Shown: piece after piece, positions 1 through 6,256 of the stretch
Layout: each line of letters begins with the position of its first letter
Numbering within the stretch: position 1 is the first letter of the stretch
DNA from: Ruminococcaceae bacterium UBA6392
Lineage (GTDB): Bacteria > Bacillota > Clostridia > Oscillospirales > Acutalibacteraceae
Direction of reading: 5' to 3'
DNA: 12,498 nt
NCBI GenBank assembly: GCA_002438685.1
Contig: DJQG01000057.1
Coordinates: 1 to 12,498, forward strand
Notes under the pieces: generated by a model
The model's database searches: none
What the model was told of the DNA's origin: nothing
The model's input: the letters and a program-made list of their open reading frames with translations, nothing else
Translations under genes and position numbers: made by a program

Positions 1-1
1 G

Positions 2-1318
2 CTGAACTTTTCGAGCGTCGCGGCGGCTGCCGTGCTCGTCGGCGTTATACTCATGCTCGCGTCGAAAAAGACCGTTGTCAAGAATCTCGGCGCAATATTC
101 ACGGGCTTCGGTCTGCTCTTCCTCGGTATCGATATGATGTCCGATTCCATGGCTCCGCTCAGAGAGAGCGCAGGCTTCATGAACTTTATCGTCACCGTAT
201 CGGAGTCGCCTCTGCGCCCGCTGTTCGGTATCATCCTCGGCATAGTCATGACCGCCGTGCTCCAGAGTTCGTCGGCTTCCGTCGGCGTGCTCCAGACTCT
301 CGCTATGCAGGGACTCGTGCCGCTCAAGTTCTCCGTTTTCGTCCTCTTCGGTCAGAATATCGGAACCTGCCTCACGGCACTCTTCTCGACCGTCGGCGCG
401 AAGAAAAACTCGAAGCGCGCCGCAGTTATCCACCTGCTCTTCAACTTTATCGGCACGGGCATATTCATTCTTATCGCCCTGCTCACTCCCTATGTCGAGT
501 GGATAGAGAAGCTGTCGCCCGACCCGATGGCGCAGATAGCCATATCGCATATCGTGTTCAATATCGTCTCGACCGTTATTATGTTCCCGTTCGCGAAAGT
601 TCTCGTCAAGCTCTCCTGCCTGCTCGTTCCCGGCAAAGATGACAGCGAGAGCGAGATGCACTGCAAGTTTATCGACGACCGCCTGCTCAATACGCCGCCC
701 TTCGCTGTCATGCAGGTCAGCAAGGAGGTTGCCCGCATGGCGAAGCTCGCGCGCGATAACTTTGAGACAAGCGCCCACGCGCTCATAAACCGCAGCGATA
801 AGGATCTCGACAAGGTCATGGAAAACGAAGAGGTCATAAACTACCTCAACCATCATATAACATCATATCTCGTCAAGCTCAACGCTCTTGATATAACCGA
901 CAGCGACTCGGATTATATCGCCCGCGTTTTCCACGCGATAAACGATATCGAGCGCGTCGGCGACCATGCGATAAACCTCGCCGAAGCGGCTCAGCACAAT
1001 ATCGGCGACGGGCTCAAGTTCTCCGACCCCGCGAGGGAGGAGCTCAACCAGCTCTGCGGCAGTGTCGTTACATTGCTTGAGCGCTCGATAGCGGCGTTTG
1101 ATAACCAGTCGCTCAGCGACGACGAAGCCAAGAAACTCTCCGACCTCGAGGAGCATATCGACGACCTGACCCTCGAGTGCCAGGATTCGCATATCTTCCG
1201 CCTCAACCGCAAGGAGTGCAATACCGAAGCGGGCATGCTCTATCTCAACACCATAACCGACTTCGAGCGTGTCGGCGACCACGCCATAAACATCGCTTTT
1301 CTTGCAAGATCAAAATAA
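2..1318 (+). CDS. Na+/phosphate cotransporter with PhoU-like domain (5' truncated by window)
   Basis: Partial gene: the frame is open to the window edge and about 438 residues are visible. The GTG at 32 is internal, so I do not treat it as a start. The visible part begins in hydrophobic membrane segments and carries a Q-S-S-S-A motif (about residues 88-92), followed by G-Q-N-I-G-T and T-A. These are the repeat signature of the Na/Pi cotransporter (NptA/PNaS, SLC34-like) family, and this looks like the second of the two repeats. After about residue 200 the protein becomes soluble and helical, with two E-R-V-G-D-H-A-I-N motifs typical of PhoU helical bundles. Family members are usually about 540-600 residues, so roughly the first 100-150 are missing. 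Inferred role: sodium-coupled phosphate uptake, or phosphate homeostasis, at the inner membrane. It stands apart from the recA operon by about 100 nt. Substrate is assigned by family only. Confidence 0.88.
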   Translation: MNFSSVAAAAVLVGVILMLASKKTVVKNLGAIFTGFGLLFLGIDMMSDSMAPLRESAGFMNFIVTVSESPLRPLFGIILGIVMTAVLQSSSASVGVLQTLAMQGLVPLKFSVFVLFGQNIGTCLTALFSTVGAKKNSKRAAVIHLLFNFIGTGIFILIALLTPYVEWIEKLSPDPMAQIAISHIVFNIVSTVIMFPFAKVLVKLSCLLVPGKDDSESEMHCKFIDDRLLNTPPFAVMQVSKEVARMAKLARDNFETSAHALINRSDKDLDKVMENEEVINYLNHHITSYLVKLNALDITDSDSDYIARVFHAINDIERVGDHAINLAEAAQHNIGDGLKFSDPAREELNQLCGSVVTLLERSIAAFDNQSLSDDEAKKLSDLEEHIDDLTLECQDSHIFRLNRKECNTEAGMLYLNTITDFERVGDHAINIAFLARSK

Positions 1319-1326
1319 TTTTCAAA

Positions 1327-1351
1327 ATACCCTTGCATTTTGCAGGGGTAT
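1327..1351 (+). terminator. Hairpin after the Na/Pi transporter gene, possible weak terminator
   Basis: An 11-bp inverted repeat (arms 1327-1337 and 1341-1351, one G-U pair, 3-nt T loop) begins 9 nt after the transporter stop. It has no U tract on its 3' side, so it is not a classical intrinsic terminator. It could still weaken read-through or protect the 3' end. Its 5' arm and loop overlap the likely -35 box of recA. Confidence 0.4.
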
Positions 1352-1361
1352 GATGTAGAAT
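1333..1361 (+). promoter_or_regulatory. Probable recA promoter
   Basis: A -35 like TTGCAT (1333-1338) and a -10 TAGAAT (1356-1361) are separated by 17 nt, with TG directly before the -10. Transcription would begin near 1368, inside the LexA-like operator. The -35 matches the consensus at only three positions, so the assignment rests on spacing, the -10 and the position before recA. Confidence 0.5.
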
Positions 1362-1367
1362 AAGAAC

Positions 1368-1381
1368 AGAACATTTGTACG
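1368..1381 (+). promoter_or_regulatory. Probable LexA (SOS) box at recA
   Basis: The sequence agaacatttgtacg contains GAAC-N4-GTAC, one base from the Gram-positive LexA/DinR core GAAC-N4-GTTC. It lies immediately downstream of the proposed -10 box, where bound LexA would block transcription initiation. This fits known SOS control of recA in Bacillota. Binding is inferred from sequence only. Confidence 0.62.
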
Positions 1382-1417
1382 AACAAAATTTCAGCTCCCC
1401 GAAAGGACGGAACGAAT

Positions 1418-2548
1418 ATGGCAGATAAACAGAAAGCGCTTGAAACTGCGATATCGCAGATAGAGAAGAATTTCGGCAAAGGCTCGATAATGAGACTCGG
1501 TCAGAACACGGCAATGAATGTCGAGGCTATCTCGACCGGCTCCGTTACCCTCGACGCCGCCACCGGTATCGGCGGACTTCCGCGCGGCAGAATAATCGAG
1601 ATATACGGTCCCGAGTCGTCCGGTAAAACCACTCTCGCGCTCCATGTTGTCGCCGAGGCTCAGAAAATGGGCGGCGAGGCTGCGTTCATCGATGCCGAGC
1701 ACGCGCTCGATCCCGTATATGCCGCGAATCTCGGCGTTGATGTTGATTCTCTTCTCGTCTCTCAGCCGGACAACGGCGAGCAGGCGCTCGAGATAACCGA
1801 AGCTCTGACCCGTTCGGGTGCTATCGATGTTATAGTCGTAGACTCCGTTGCGGCTCTCGTTCCGCGCTCGGAGATCGAGGGCGATATGGGCGACTCCCAT
1901 GTCGGTCTCCACGCGCGCCTTATGTCGCAGGCTCTCAGAAAGCTCGCGGGCGCGATTTCAAAGTCGAATACTATTATAATTTTCATAAACCAGCTGCGTG
2001 AAAAGGTTGGCGTTGTCTATGGCAACCCCGAGGTCACTACCGGCGGTCGTGCGCTGAAGTTCTATGCTTCTATCCGCATCGATGTCCGCAAGATAGAGCA
2101 GCTCAAAGGATCCGGCAACGAGTTTATCGGCTCGCGCACAAGGGCTAAGATAGTCAAGAACAAAGTTGCTCCGCCCTTCAAAGAGGCTGAGTTCGATATC
2201 ATGTATGGCAAGGGCATATCCAAGGTCGGCGAAATACTCGACCTCGCCGTAAAATATGATATCATCCACAAGAGCGGCGCGTGGTTCTCCTATAACGAGA
2301 ACCGCCTCGGTCAGGGCAGAGACAACGTCAAGAATTATATCGGCGAGCATCCCGATTTCATGGAGGAGCTTGAAGCTCAGGTTCGCGAGCGCCTTATGGC
2401 GGAGAGCAACGCCGCAAGAGCCGCCGCGAAGCCTGCTGAGAAGCCCGCGCCTGCCGCCAAGCCCGCACCCGCCGCGATGCCCAAGAAGCCCACGAGCCGT
2501 TCCGGCGCAAAGGCGAAGCTTGACATCGTTGTTGATGACGACGATTGA
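1418..2548 (+). CDS. recA: Recombinase RecA
   Basis: RecA coats single-stranded DNA, catalyses ATP-dependent homologous pairing and strand exchange, and stimulates LexA self-cleavage in the SOS response. The 376-residue protein is of usual length. It shows Walker A GPESSGKT (residues 64-71), the A-E-H motif (93-95) with the catalytic Glu, Walker B VIVVD (138-142) followed by S-V-A-A-L-V-P, and the N-Q-L-R and G-G-R-A-L-K-F-Y stretches of the L2 region and after it. The start is set by gaaagga (1401-1407) about 10 nt before ATG 1418. After about residue 330 the tail becomes a low-complexity Ala/Pro/Lys linker ending in four Asp, like the acidic autoinhibitory tails of other RecA proteins but with a longer linker. 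The stop overlaps the recX start by one base. A promoter and LexA-like box lie upstream. Confidence 0.98.
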   Translation: MADKQKALETAISQIEKNFGKGSIMRLGQNTAMNVEAISTGSVTLDAATGIGGLPRGRIIEIYGPESSGKTTLALHVVAEAQKMGGEAAFIDAEHALDPVYAANLGVDVDSLLVSQPDNGEQALEITEALTRSGAIDVIVVDSVAALVPRSEIEGDMGDSHVGLHARLMSQALRKLAGAISKSNTIIIFINQLREKVGVVYGNPEVTTGGRALKFYASIRIDVRKIEQLKGSGNEFIGSRTRAKIVKNKVAPPFKEAEFDIMYGKGISKVGEILDLAVKYDIIHKSGAWFSYNENRLGQGRDNVKNYIGEHPDFMEELEAQVRERLMAESNAARAAAKPAEKPAPAAKPAPAAMPKKPTSRSGAKAKLDIVVDDDD

Positions 2549-3180
2549 TGAAGATAACGGCGCAGCAGGGCAGGGGACAAAAAATACATATACTTGTCGA
2601 CGGGGAGTACCGTCTGACCGTTACCCGGGATTTCTGGGCGAGTCGGAATATACGCTCCGGCGATGAAATTGACGATGCGGAGTTTGCCGCCTTTTGCGAG
2701 GCGGCAGGCTCCTGCCGTGCATTTAACGCGGCTGTCGATATTCTCTCGCGGCGCGACCATTCGTCAAAGGAGCTCCGGCGGAAGGTTGCCCGCCGCTCCG
2801 GCGCGGAGTTTGCGCGCGAGGCGGTCGAACGCCTTGAAGAGATGGGCTATGTCAACGACGAGCGCTATGCCCACAATCTCGCGCAGGAGCTGTATGAGCG
2901 GCGCGGCATGGGCAAAAAGCGCATCGAACAGGAATTAAGACAGCGCGGAATATCGCGCGAGACGGCGAGCGAATGCGCCGAAGAGCTCGACGGCGACGAC
3001 ATTGAGCGGATAAAAAATCTGCTTGAGACCAAATTCGCCGGCAAATTTTCCGATGAAAAGGGCAGACGGCGCACCTTCAATGCCCTGACCCGCCTCGGCT
3101 ATGGCTATTCCGATATCCGTTCGGCAATGCGCTCTGTGGACGAGGAATATGAAGATACGGACGATCAATTTTCCTGTTAG
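2548..3180 (+). CDS. recX: Regulatory protein RecX
   Basis: RecX binds RecA and modulates, usually inhibits, its filament growth and ATPase. The product is 210 residues from ATG 2548, within the usual range for the longer Bacillota RecX proteins. It is predicted mostly helical, with the repeated three-helix pattern of the family: S-S-K-E-L-R-R-K-V in the middle, then Y-V-N-D-E-R-Y-A and R-G-M-G-K-K-R-I-E-Q-E-L, and near the C-terminus L-T-R-L-G-Y-G-Y-S-D-I. The start is chosen because ATG shares its A with the recA TGA stop; a TTG three bases earlier is in frame but less likely. No Shine-Dalgarno sequence precedes it, so translation is probably coupled to termination on recA. Position directly after recA is the classical context and supports the call. 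Confidence 0.93.
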   Translation: MKITAQQGRGQKIHILVDGEYRLTVTRDFWASRNIRSGDEIDDAEFAAFCEAAGSCRAFNAAVDILSRRDHSSKELRRKVARRSGAEFAREAVERLEEMGYVNDERYAHNLAQELYERRGMGKKRIEQELRQRGISRETASECAEELDGDDIERIKNLLETKFAGKFSDEKGRRRTFNALTRLGYGYSDIRSAMRSVDEEYEDTDDQFSC

Positions 3181-3203
3181 AAGATAAGAAAAGGAAAAAA
3201 TAG

Positions 3204-3211
3204 TGTATAAT
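3204..3211 (+). promoter_or_regulatory. Probable -10 box for rimO-pgsA
   Basis: A perfect TATAAT (3206-3211) preceded directly by TG lies in the AT-rich gap between recX and rimO, 32 nt before the rimO ATG. I see no good -35 at 17 nt upstream, so this promoter may depend on the extended -10 region or may only supplement read-through from recA-recX. Confidence 0.5.
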
Positions 3212-3243
3212 TTCTGTTATCAAGCGAAAGGAAGAACTGTTTG

Positions 3244-4575
3244 ATGAAGAAAAGAAGAGTTTTATTCGTGTCGCTCGGCTGCCCGAAGAATCAGGTCGAC
3301 GGTGAGCTGATGCTCGCAAAGCTTCAGAACGCCGGATTTGAAAATGCGGACAATTTTGAGCGCCTCGATGCAGTTATAGTCAACACCTGCGCGTTTATCG
3401 ACTCCGCCAAGCAGGAGGCTATCGACACGATTCTGGAGATGGTCGGTCTCAAAAAAGACGGACTCGTCCGCGCGGTCATTGTCACCGGATGCCTCGCCGA
3501 GCGCTACCGCGACGAGATACTTCAGGAGATTCCCGAGGTCGATGCGGTCGTCGGCATCGGCGCAAACGGCGATATCGACAAGATAGTCGACGAAGTTCTC
3601 GACGGCAAGCAGACCAATGTTTTCCCCGACAAAAAAGAGCTTCCCATGTGCGGCGAGCGCGTGCTCACCACTCCCGATTACTGGGCGTATCTCAAGATAG
3701 CCGAGGGCTGCTCGAACTGCTGCACCTATTGCTCCATCCCGTCCATCCGTGGATCTTTCCGCAGCCGCGACGAGGAGAGCATAGTCGAAGAGGCAAAGAC
3801 CCTCGCGAACGGGGGCGTCAAAGAGCTCGTGCTTATCGCACAGGATGTCTCATCCTACGGCATTGATATCTACGGCGAATACAGGCTCGCTCATCTGCTT
3901 GATTTGCTCTGTGAGATTGACGGCATCGAGTGGATACGCCTGCTCTATTGCTATCCCGATAAGATAACTGACGAGCTTATCGACACCATGGCTTCCCAGC
4001 CCAAGGTGCTCCATTATATAGACCTGCCTCTCCAGCACGCGGACGATAAAATCCTCAAGGCGATGAACCGCCACAGCACTGCGGAAGAGACCCGCGAGGT
4101 CATAAGAAAACTGCGTGAGCGTATGCCGGATATCGCTATCCGCACGACGTTCATTGTCGGCTTCCCCGGCGAGGGCGACGACGAGTTTGAGACTCTCGCC
4201 GAGTTCGTCAACGAGGAGGAGTTCGAGCGCCTCGGCTGCTTCGAATATTCCCCGCAGGAGGGCACACCCGCCGCAAAGATGGAGAATCAGGTCGACGATG
4301 ATGTCAAATCCCGCCGCGCCGAGGTCATCATGCAGGATCAGTATGAGATAATGACCGAGAAGAACAACAATATGATCGGCAAGACCCTGCGCGTGCTCAC
4401 CGAGAGCTACGATGATTATACCGACAGCTACTCGGGTCGCTCGTATATGGACGCGCCCGATATCGACGGCAAGATAATCTTCACCTCGCCCGATTTCATA
4501 AAAGAAGGCGAGTTCGCCGATGTCGAGATACTCGGCGTCAACGAGTATGACCTGCTCGGAAGAACAGTAAAATAA
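3244..4575 (+). CDS. rimO: Ribosomal protein S12 methylthiotransferase RimO
   Basis: RimO is a radical-SAM enzyme that adds a methylthio group to a conserved Asp of ribosomal protein S12, using two iron-sulfur clusters. The 443-residue protein has the three family domains. The N-terminal UPF0004 domain carries S-L-G-C-P-K-N with cluster cysteines C13, C49 and C83. The radical-SAM barrel carries CxxxCxxC at C156, C160 and C163. A C-terminal TRAM-like domain starts at about residue 375. S-L-G-C-P-K-N and the R-G-x-F-R-S-R stretch after the radical-SAM cysteines favour RimO over its tRNA-modifying relative MiaB. The ATG at 3244 is placed about 9 nt after aaaggaag (3227-3234); an in-frame TTG at 3241 is possible. 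It is followed 20 nt later by pgsA, a pairing seen in many Bacillota, and the two are probably co-transcribed. Confidence 0.94.
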   Translation: MKKRRVLFVSLGCPKNQVDGELMLAKLQNAGFENADNFERLDAVIVNTCAFIDSAKQEAIDTILEMVGLKKDGLVRAVIVTGCLAERYRDEILQEIPEVDAVVGIGANGDIDKIVDEVLDGKQTNVFPDKKELPMCGERVLTTPDYWAYLKIAEGCSNCCTYCSIPSIRGSFRSRDEESIVEEAKTLANGGVKELVLIAQDVSSYGIDIYGEYRLAHLLDLLCEIDGIEWIRLLYCYPDKITDELIDTMASQPKVLHYIDLPLQHADDKILKAMNRHSTAEETREVIRKLRERMPDIAIRTTFIVGFPGEGDDEFETLAEFVNEEEFERLGCFEYSPQEGTPAAKMENQVDDDVKSRRAEVIMQDQYEIMTEKNNNMIGKTLRVLTESYDDYTDSYSGRSYMDAPDIDGKIIFTSPDFIKEGEFADVEILGVNEYDLLGRTVK

Positions 4576-4595
4576 ACCCGGAAAGGGGAATTGAA

Positions 4596-5177
4596 ATGCA
4601 GAAGCTGAATCTGCCCAATAAACTGACGCTCATAAGAATGTTCCTCGCGCCTATTTATCTCGCGCTGATGCTTATTGAGTTCCCTTATCATTACATAGTC
4701 GCACTCGCCGTTTTCTCAGTCGCGTCGCTGACCGATATGCTCGACGGCAAAATTGCGCGAAAGAATCATCTCATCACCGTTTTCGGCAAGCTTCTCGACC
4801 CGCTCGCCGATAAAATGCTCACCACCGCCGCTCTGCTCGCATTCATGCGCGAGGGCTGGTGCAGCATCTGGATTGTTATGATAGTCCTCACCCGCGAGTT
4901 CGCCGTTGCAGGCGTCCGCCTTATCGCCACGGCGCAGGGCATTGTCATCCCCGCAAACTATTGGGGCAAGGCGAAAACCGTCAGCCAGATGGTGTTCACT
5001 ATCGTTATTATGCTCCTCGCCGAGCTTGACGCGACGTTTGGCATTTTTGCAAACGCCGGCTGGTTTACTCTCGCGAGAGTGTCGAATATCATGCTCTGGA
5101 TAACCGCCGTTCTGACGGTCGTTTCGGGCATCACATATTTTGTGGACAGCAAAAAACTTATTGACTTTTCCAAGTGA
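4596..5177 (+). CDS. pgsA: CDP-diacylglycerol-glycerol-3-phosphate 3-phosphatidyltransferase (PgsA)
   Basis: PgsA makes phosphatidylglycerophosphate from CDP-diacylglycerol and glycerol-3-phosphate, the committed step to phosphatidylglycerol and cardiolipin, in the inner membrane. The 193-residue protein is of usual length and contains the complete CDP-alcohol phosphotransferase motif, with D47, D50-G51, A54-R55, G64, D68 and D72 in exactly the expected spacing. Several hydrophobic membrane segments surround it. The start ATG 4596 follows aaagggg (4582-4588) by 7 nt. The family includes other head-group transferases, but length, the P-N-K-L-T-L-I-R N-terminus and the rimO neighbour favour PgsA. 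The last codons overlap the -35 box of the cysteine operon promoter. Confidence 0.94.
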   Translation: MQKLNLPNKLTLIRMFLAPIYLALMLIEFPYHYIVALAVFSVASLTDMLDGKIARKNHLITVFGKLLDPLADKMLTTAALLAFMREGWCSIWIVMIVLTREFAVAGVRLIATAQGIVIPANYWGKAKTVSQMVFTIVIMLLAELDATFGIFANAGWFTLARVSNIMLWITAVLTVVSGITYFVDSKKLIDFSK

Positions 5178-5189
5178 TTTCAATATAAT
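5161..5189 (+). promoter_or_regulatory. Promoter of the cysteine T-box operon
   Basis: TTGACT (5161-5166) and a perfect TATAAT (5184-5189) are separated by exactly 17 nt, a near-consensus sigma-A promoter. The -35 lies inside the last codons of pgsA and the -10 just after its stop. Transcription would begin near 5196, giving a leader of about 400 nt before cysE. Confidence 0.8.
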
Positions 5190-5239
5190 GATTAGTGGAT
5201 ATGCGAGTCATATCGGCTGACAAAAACCAAAAAATAACA

Positions 5240-5476
5240 TGCGTTTATCGGGAGAAGTAGCCGGATATCCGCGGCATCAGAGAGGGAGCCCGAAGCTGAG
5301 AAAGCTCCTTGCCGTATGAAGACGAAATGCACCCGTCAGCACGCAGGGGGAACAGCAGTATCCCTGCGCGGAAGGCACCGTTATCGCCCGGGCGCGTATT
5401 TGCGCGCAGAGATATAAACAGGAGTGGAACCGCGCTCAGGCGCCTCCGTTGTCCGTAAGGATAACGGAGGCTTTTT
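5240..5476 (+). ncRNA. T-box riboswitch, cysteine specific
   Basis: The leader senses uncharged tRNA-Cys and controls read-through into cysE-cysS. Stem I is closed by tgcgt/acgca (5240-5244 with 5341-5345) and cggg/cccg (5249-5252 with 5332-5335). Its specifier loop has AGTA (5256-5259) opposite GAA (5324-5326) and then the codon TGC (5328-5330). The distal part has AGAGAGG (5279-5285) and GCTGAGA (5295-5301), with ggagc/gctcc pairing. The T-box element aggagtggaaccgcg (5420-5434) folds as an antiterminator: GGAG (5421-5424) with CTCC (5444-5447), a 7-nt bulge TGGAACC (5425-5431), and gcg with cgc (5432-5434 with 5441-5443). The UGGA of the bulge would pair with a UCCA acceptor end, matching the U discriminator base of tRNA-Cys. 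Specifier, bulge and downstream genes all point to cysteine. Confidence 0.95.
5442..5476 (+). terminator. T-box intrinsic terminator
   Basis: Perfect 9-bp arms (5442-5450 and 5463-5471) are followed by five T (5472-5476). The 5' arm contains the CTCC needed for the antiterminator, so the two structures exclude each other as expected for a transcriptional T-box. Confidence 0.92.
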
Positions 5477-5495
5477 ATATATTGAACTGCTGTAT

Positions 5496-5514
5496 GGGCG
5501 GATATCATCCGCCC
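5496..5514 (+). other. GC-rich hairpin downstream of the T-box terminator
   Basis: Perfect 8-bp inverted repeat (5496-5503 with 5507-5514) around a 3-nt loop, 20 nt after the terminator T run. No U tract follows. Function unknown; it could stabilise the processed 5' end of the read-through mRNA or act as a pause site. Confidence 0.45.
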
Positions 5515-5547
5515 GCGAAAATATGCATATGCACTCCAAACAATCCA

Positions 5548-5570
5548 CGCCGCATCGCGGCGGCAATTTT
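5548..5570 (+). other. Second GC hairpin with short T run before cysE
   Basis: Arms cgccgc and gcggcg (5548-5553 and 5557-5562) with a 3-nt loop, then gcaatttt. The T run is only four long and starts 5 nt from the stem, so it would be at best a weak terminator or pause. It sits 11 nt upstream of the cysE ribosome binding site. Confidence 0.35.
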
Positions 5571-5580
5571 ATCCGAGCTC

Positions 5581-5586
5581 AAGGAG
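5581..5586 (+). promoter_or_regulatory. cysE ribosome binding site
   Basis: AAGGAG ends 9 nt before ATG 5596 and decides the cysE start. The same frame is open much further upstream (through the cysteine-rich stretch at 5482-5595), so without this site the gene could be called too long. Confidence 0.8.
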
Positions 5587-5595
5587 TTGATATTT

Positions 5596-6243
5596 ATGTT
5601 TGACAGGCTCAGGGAGGATATAAGCACCTTCAAACGGCGCGACCCCGCCGCGAGAAGCGCGCTCGAAATCTTCTTCCTCTATCCGGGTCTTAAAGCCATA
5701 AGAATGCACCGCAGAGCCAATTGGTGCTATCGCCACAGGATGTTTTTCCTCGCACGCTGGATATCGCAGAGGGCTGCGCGTAAAACAGGCATAGAGATAC
5801 ACCCGGCGGCGACCATCGGCAGGCGCTTTTTCATCGACCACGGCACCGGCGTCGTTATCGGCGAGACCACCGTTATCGGCGACGATGTTATGATATATCA
5901 GGGCGTGACACTCGGCGGTACCGGCAAGGATACCGGCAAACGCCATCCGACTATCGGCAACAATGTCATGATCGGCGCGGGCGCAAAGGTGCTCGGACCG
6001 TTCAAAGTCGGCGACAACTCGAATATCGCCGCGGGCGCGGTGGTTCTCGATGAAATTCCGCCCGACTGTACCGCCGTCGGCGTGCCGGCTCATATCGTTC
6101 GCCGCAACGGAGTCAGGGTCGACGACCTCGACCAGGTGCATATACCCGACCCGGTCGCGCAGGAGCTCTGCAGGCTCGAACATCAGGTCTCTCAGCTGAG
6201 AAAACAGCTTGAGGAGCAGGAAAACACACAGGAAATTGACTGA
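5596..6243 (+). CDS. cysE: Serine O-acetyltransferase
   Basis: The enzyme transfers acetyl from acetyl-CoA to L-serine, giving O-acetylserine for cysteine synthesis in the cytoplasm. The 215-residue protein is the short form common in Bacillota, without the longer N-terminal helical domain of the enterobacterial enzyme. A helical N-terminus is followed by left-handed beta-helix hexapeptide repeats (about 66-165). The active-site region D-H-G-T-G (81-85) holds the Asp-His pair. G-G-T-G-K (107-111) with R-H-P (116-118) and G-V-P-A (162-165) are also typical. The last 25 residues are charged and heptad-like (L-R-K-Q-L-E-E-Q), a possible short coiled coil not usual for the family core. No cysteine synthase (cysK) is in the window. 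It is the first gene after the cysteine T-box and ends 13 nt before cysS, so it should be induced when charged tRNA-Cys is scarce. Confidence 0.94.
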   Translation: MFDRLREDISTFKRRDPAARSALEIFFLYPGLKAIRMHRRANWCYRHRMFFLARWISQRAARKTGIEIHPAATIGRRFFIDHGTGVVIGETTVIGDDVMIYQGVTLGGTGKDTGKRHPTIGNNVMIGAGAKVLGPFKVGDNSNIAAGAVVLDEIPPDCTAVGVPAHIVRRNGVRVDDLDQVHIPDPVAQELCRLEHQVSQLRKQLEEQENTQEID

Positions 6244-6256
6244 AAGGAAGATATAA

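Noticed and set aside
32..34. GTG as the start of the phosphate transporter
   Set aside because: The frame is open to the window edge with hydrophobic transporter-like residues before it, and the first family repeat is missing, so the true start is upstream.
2256..2666. 136-codon + strand frame across the recA-recX junction
   Set aside because: Arg/Ser-rich out-of-frame shadow of recA; the recA and recX frames explain the whole stretch.
3169..3198. Inverted repeat ttttcct/aggaaaa after recX as a terminator
   Set aside because: The stem is short and AT-rich with a 16-nt loop and no T run; more likely chance in A-rich DNA.
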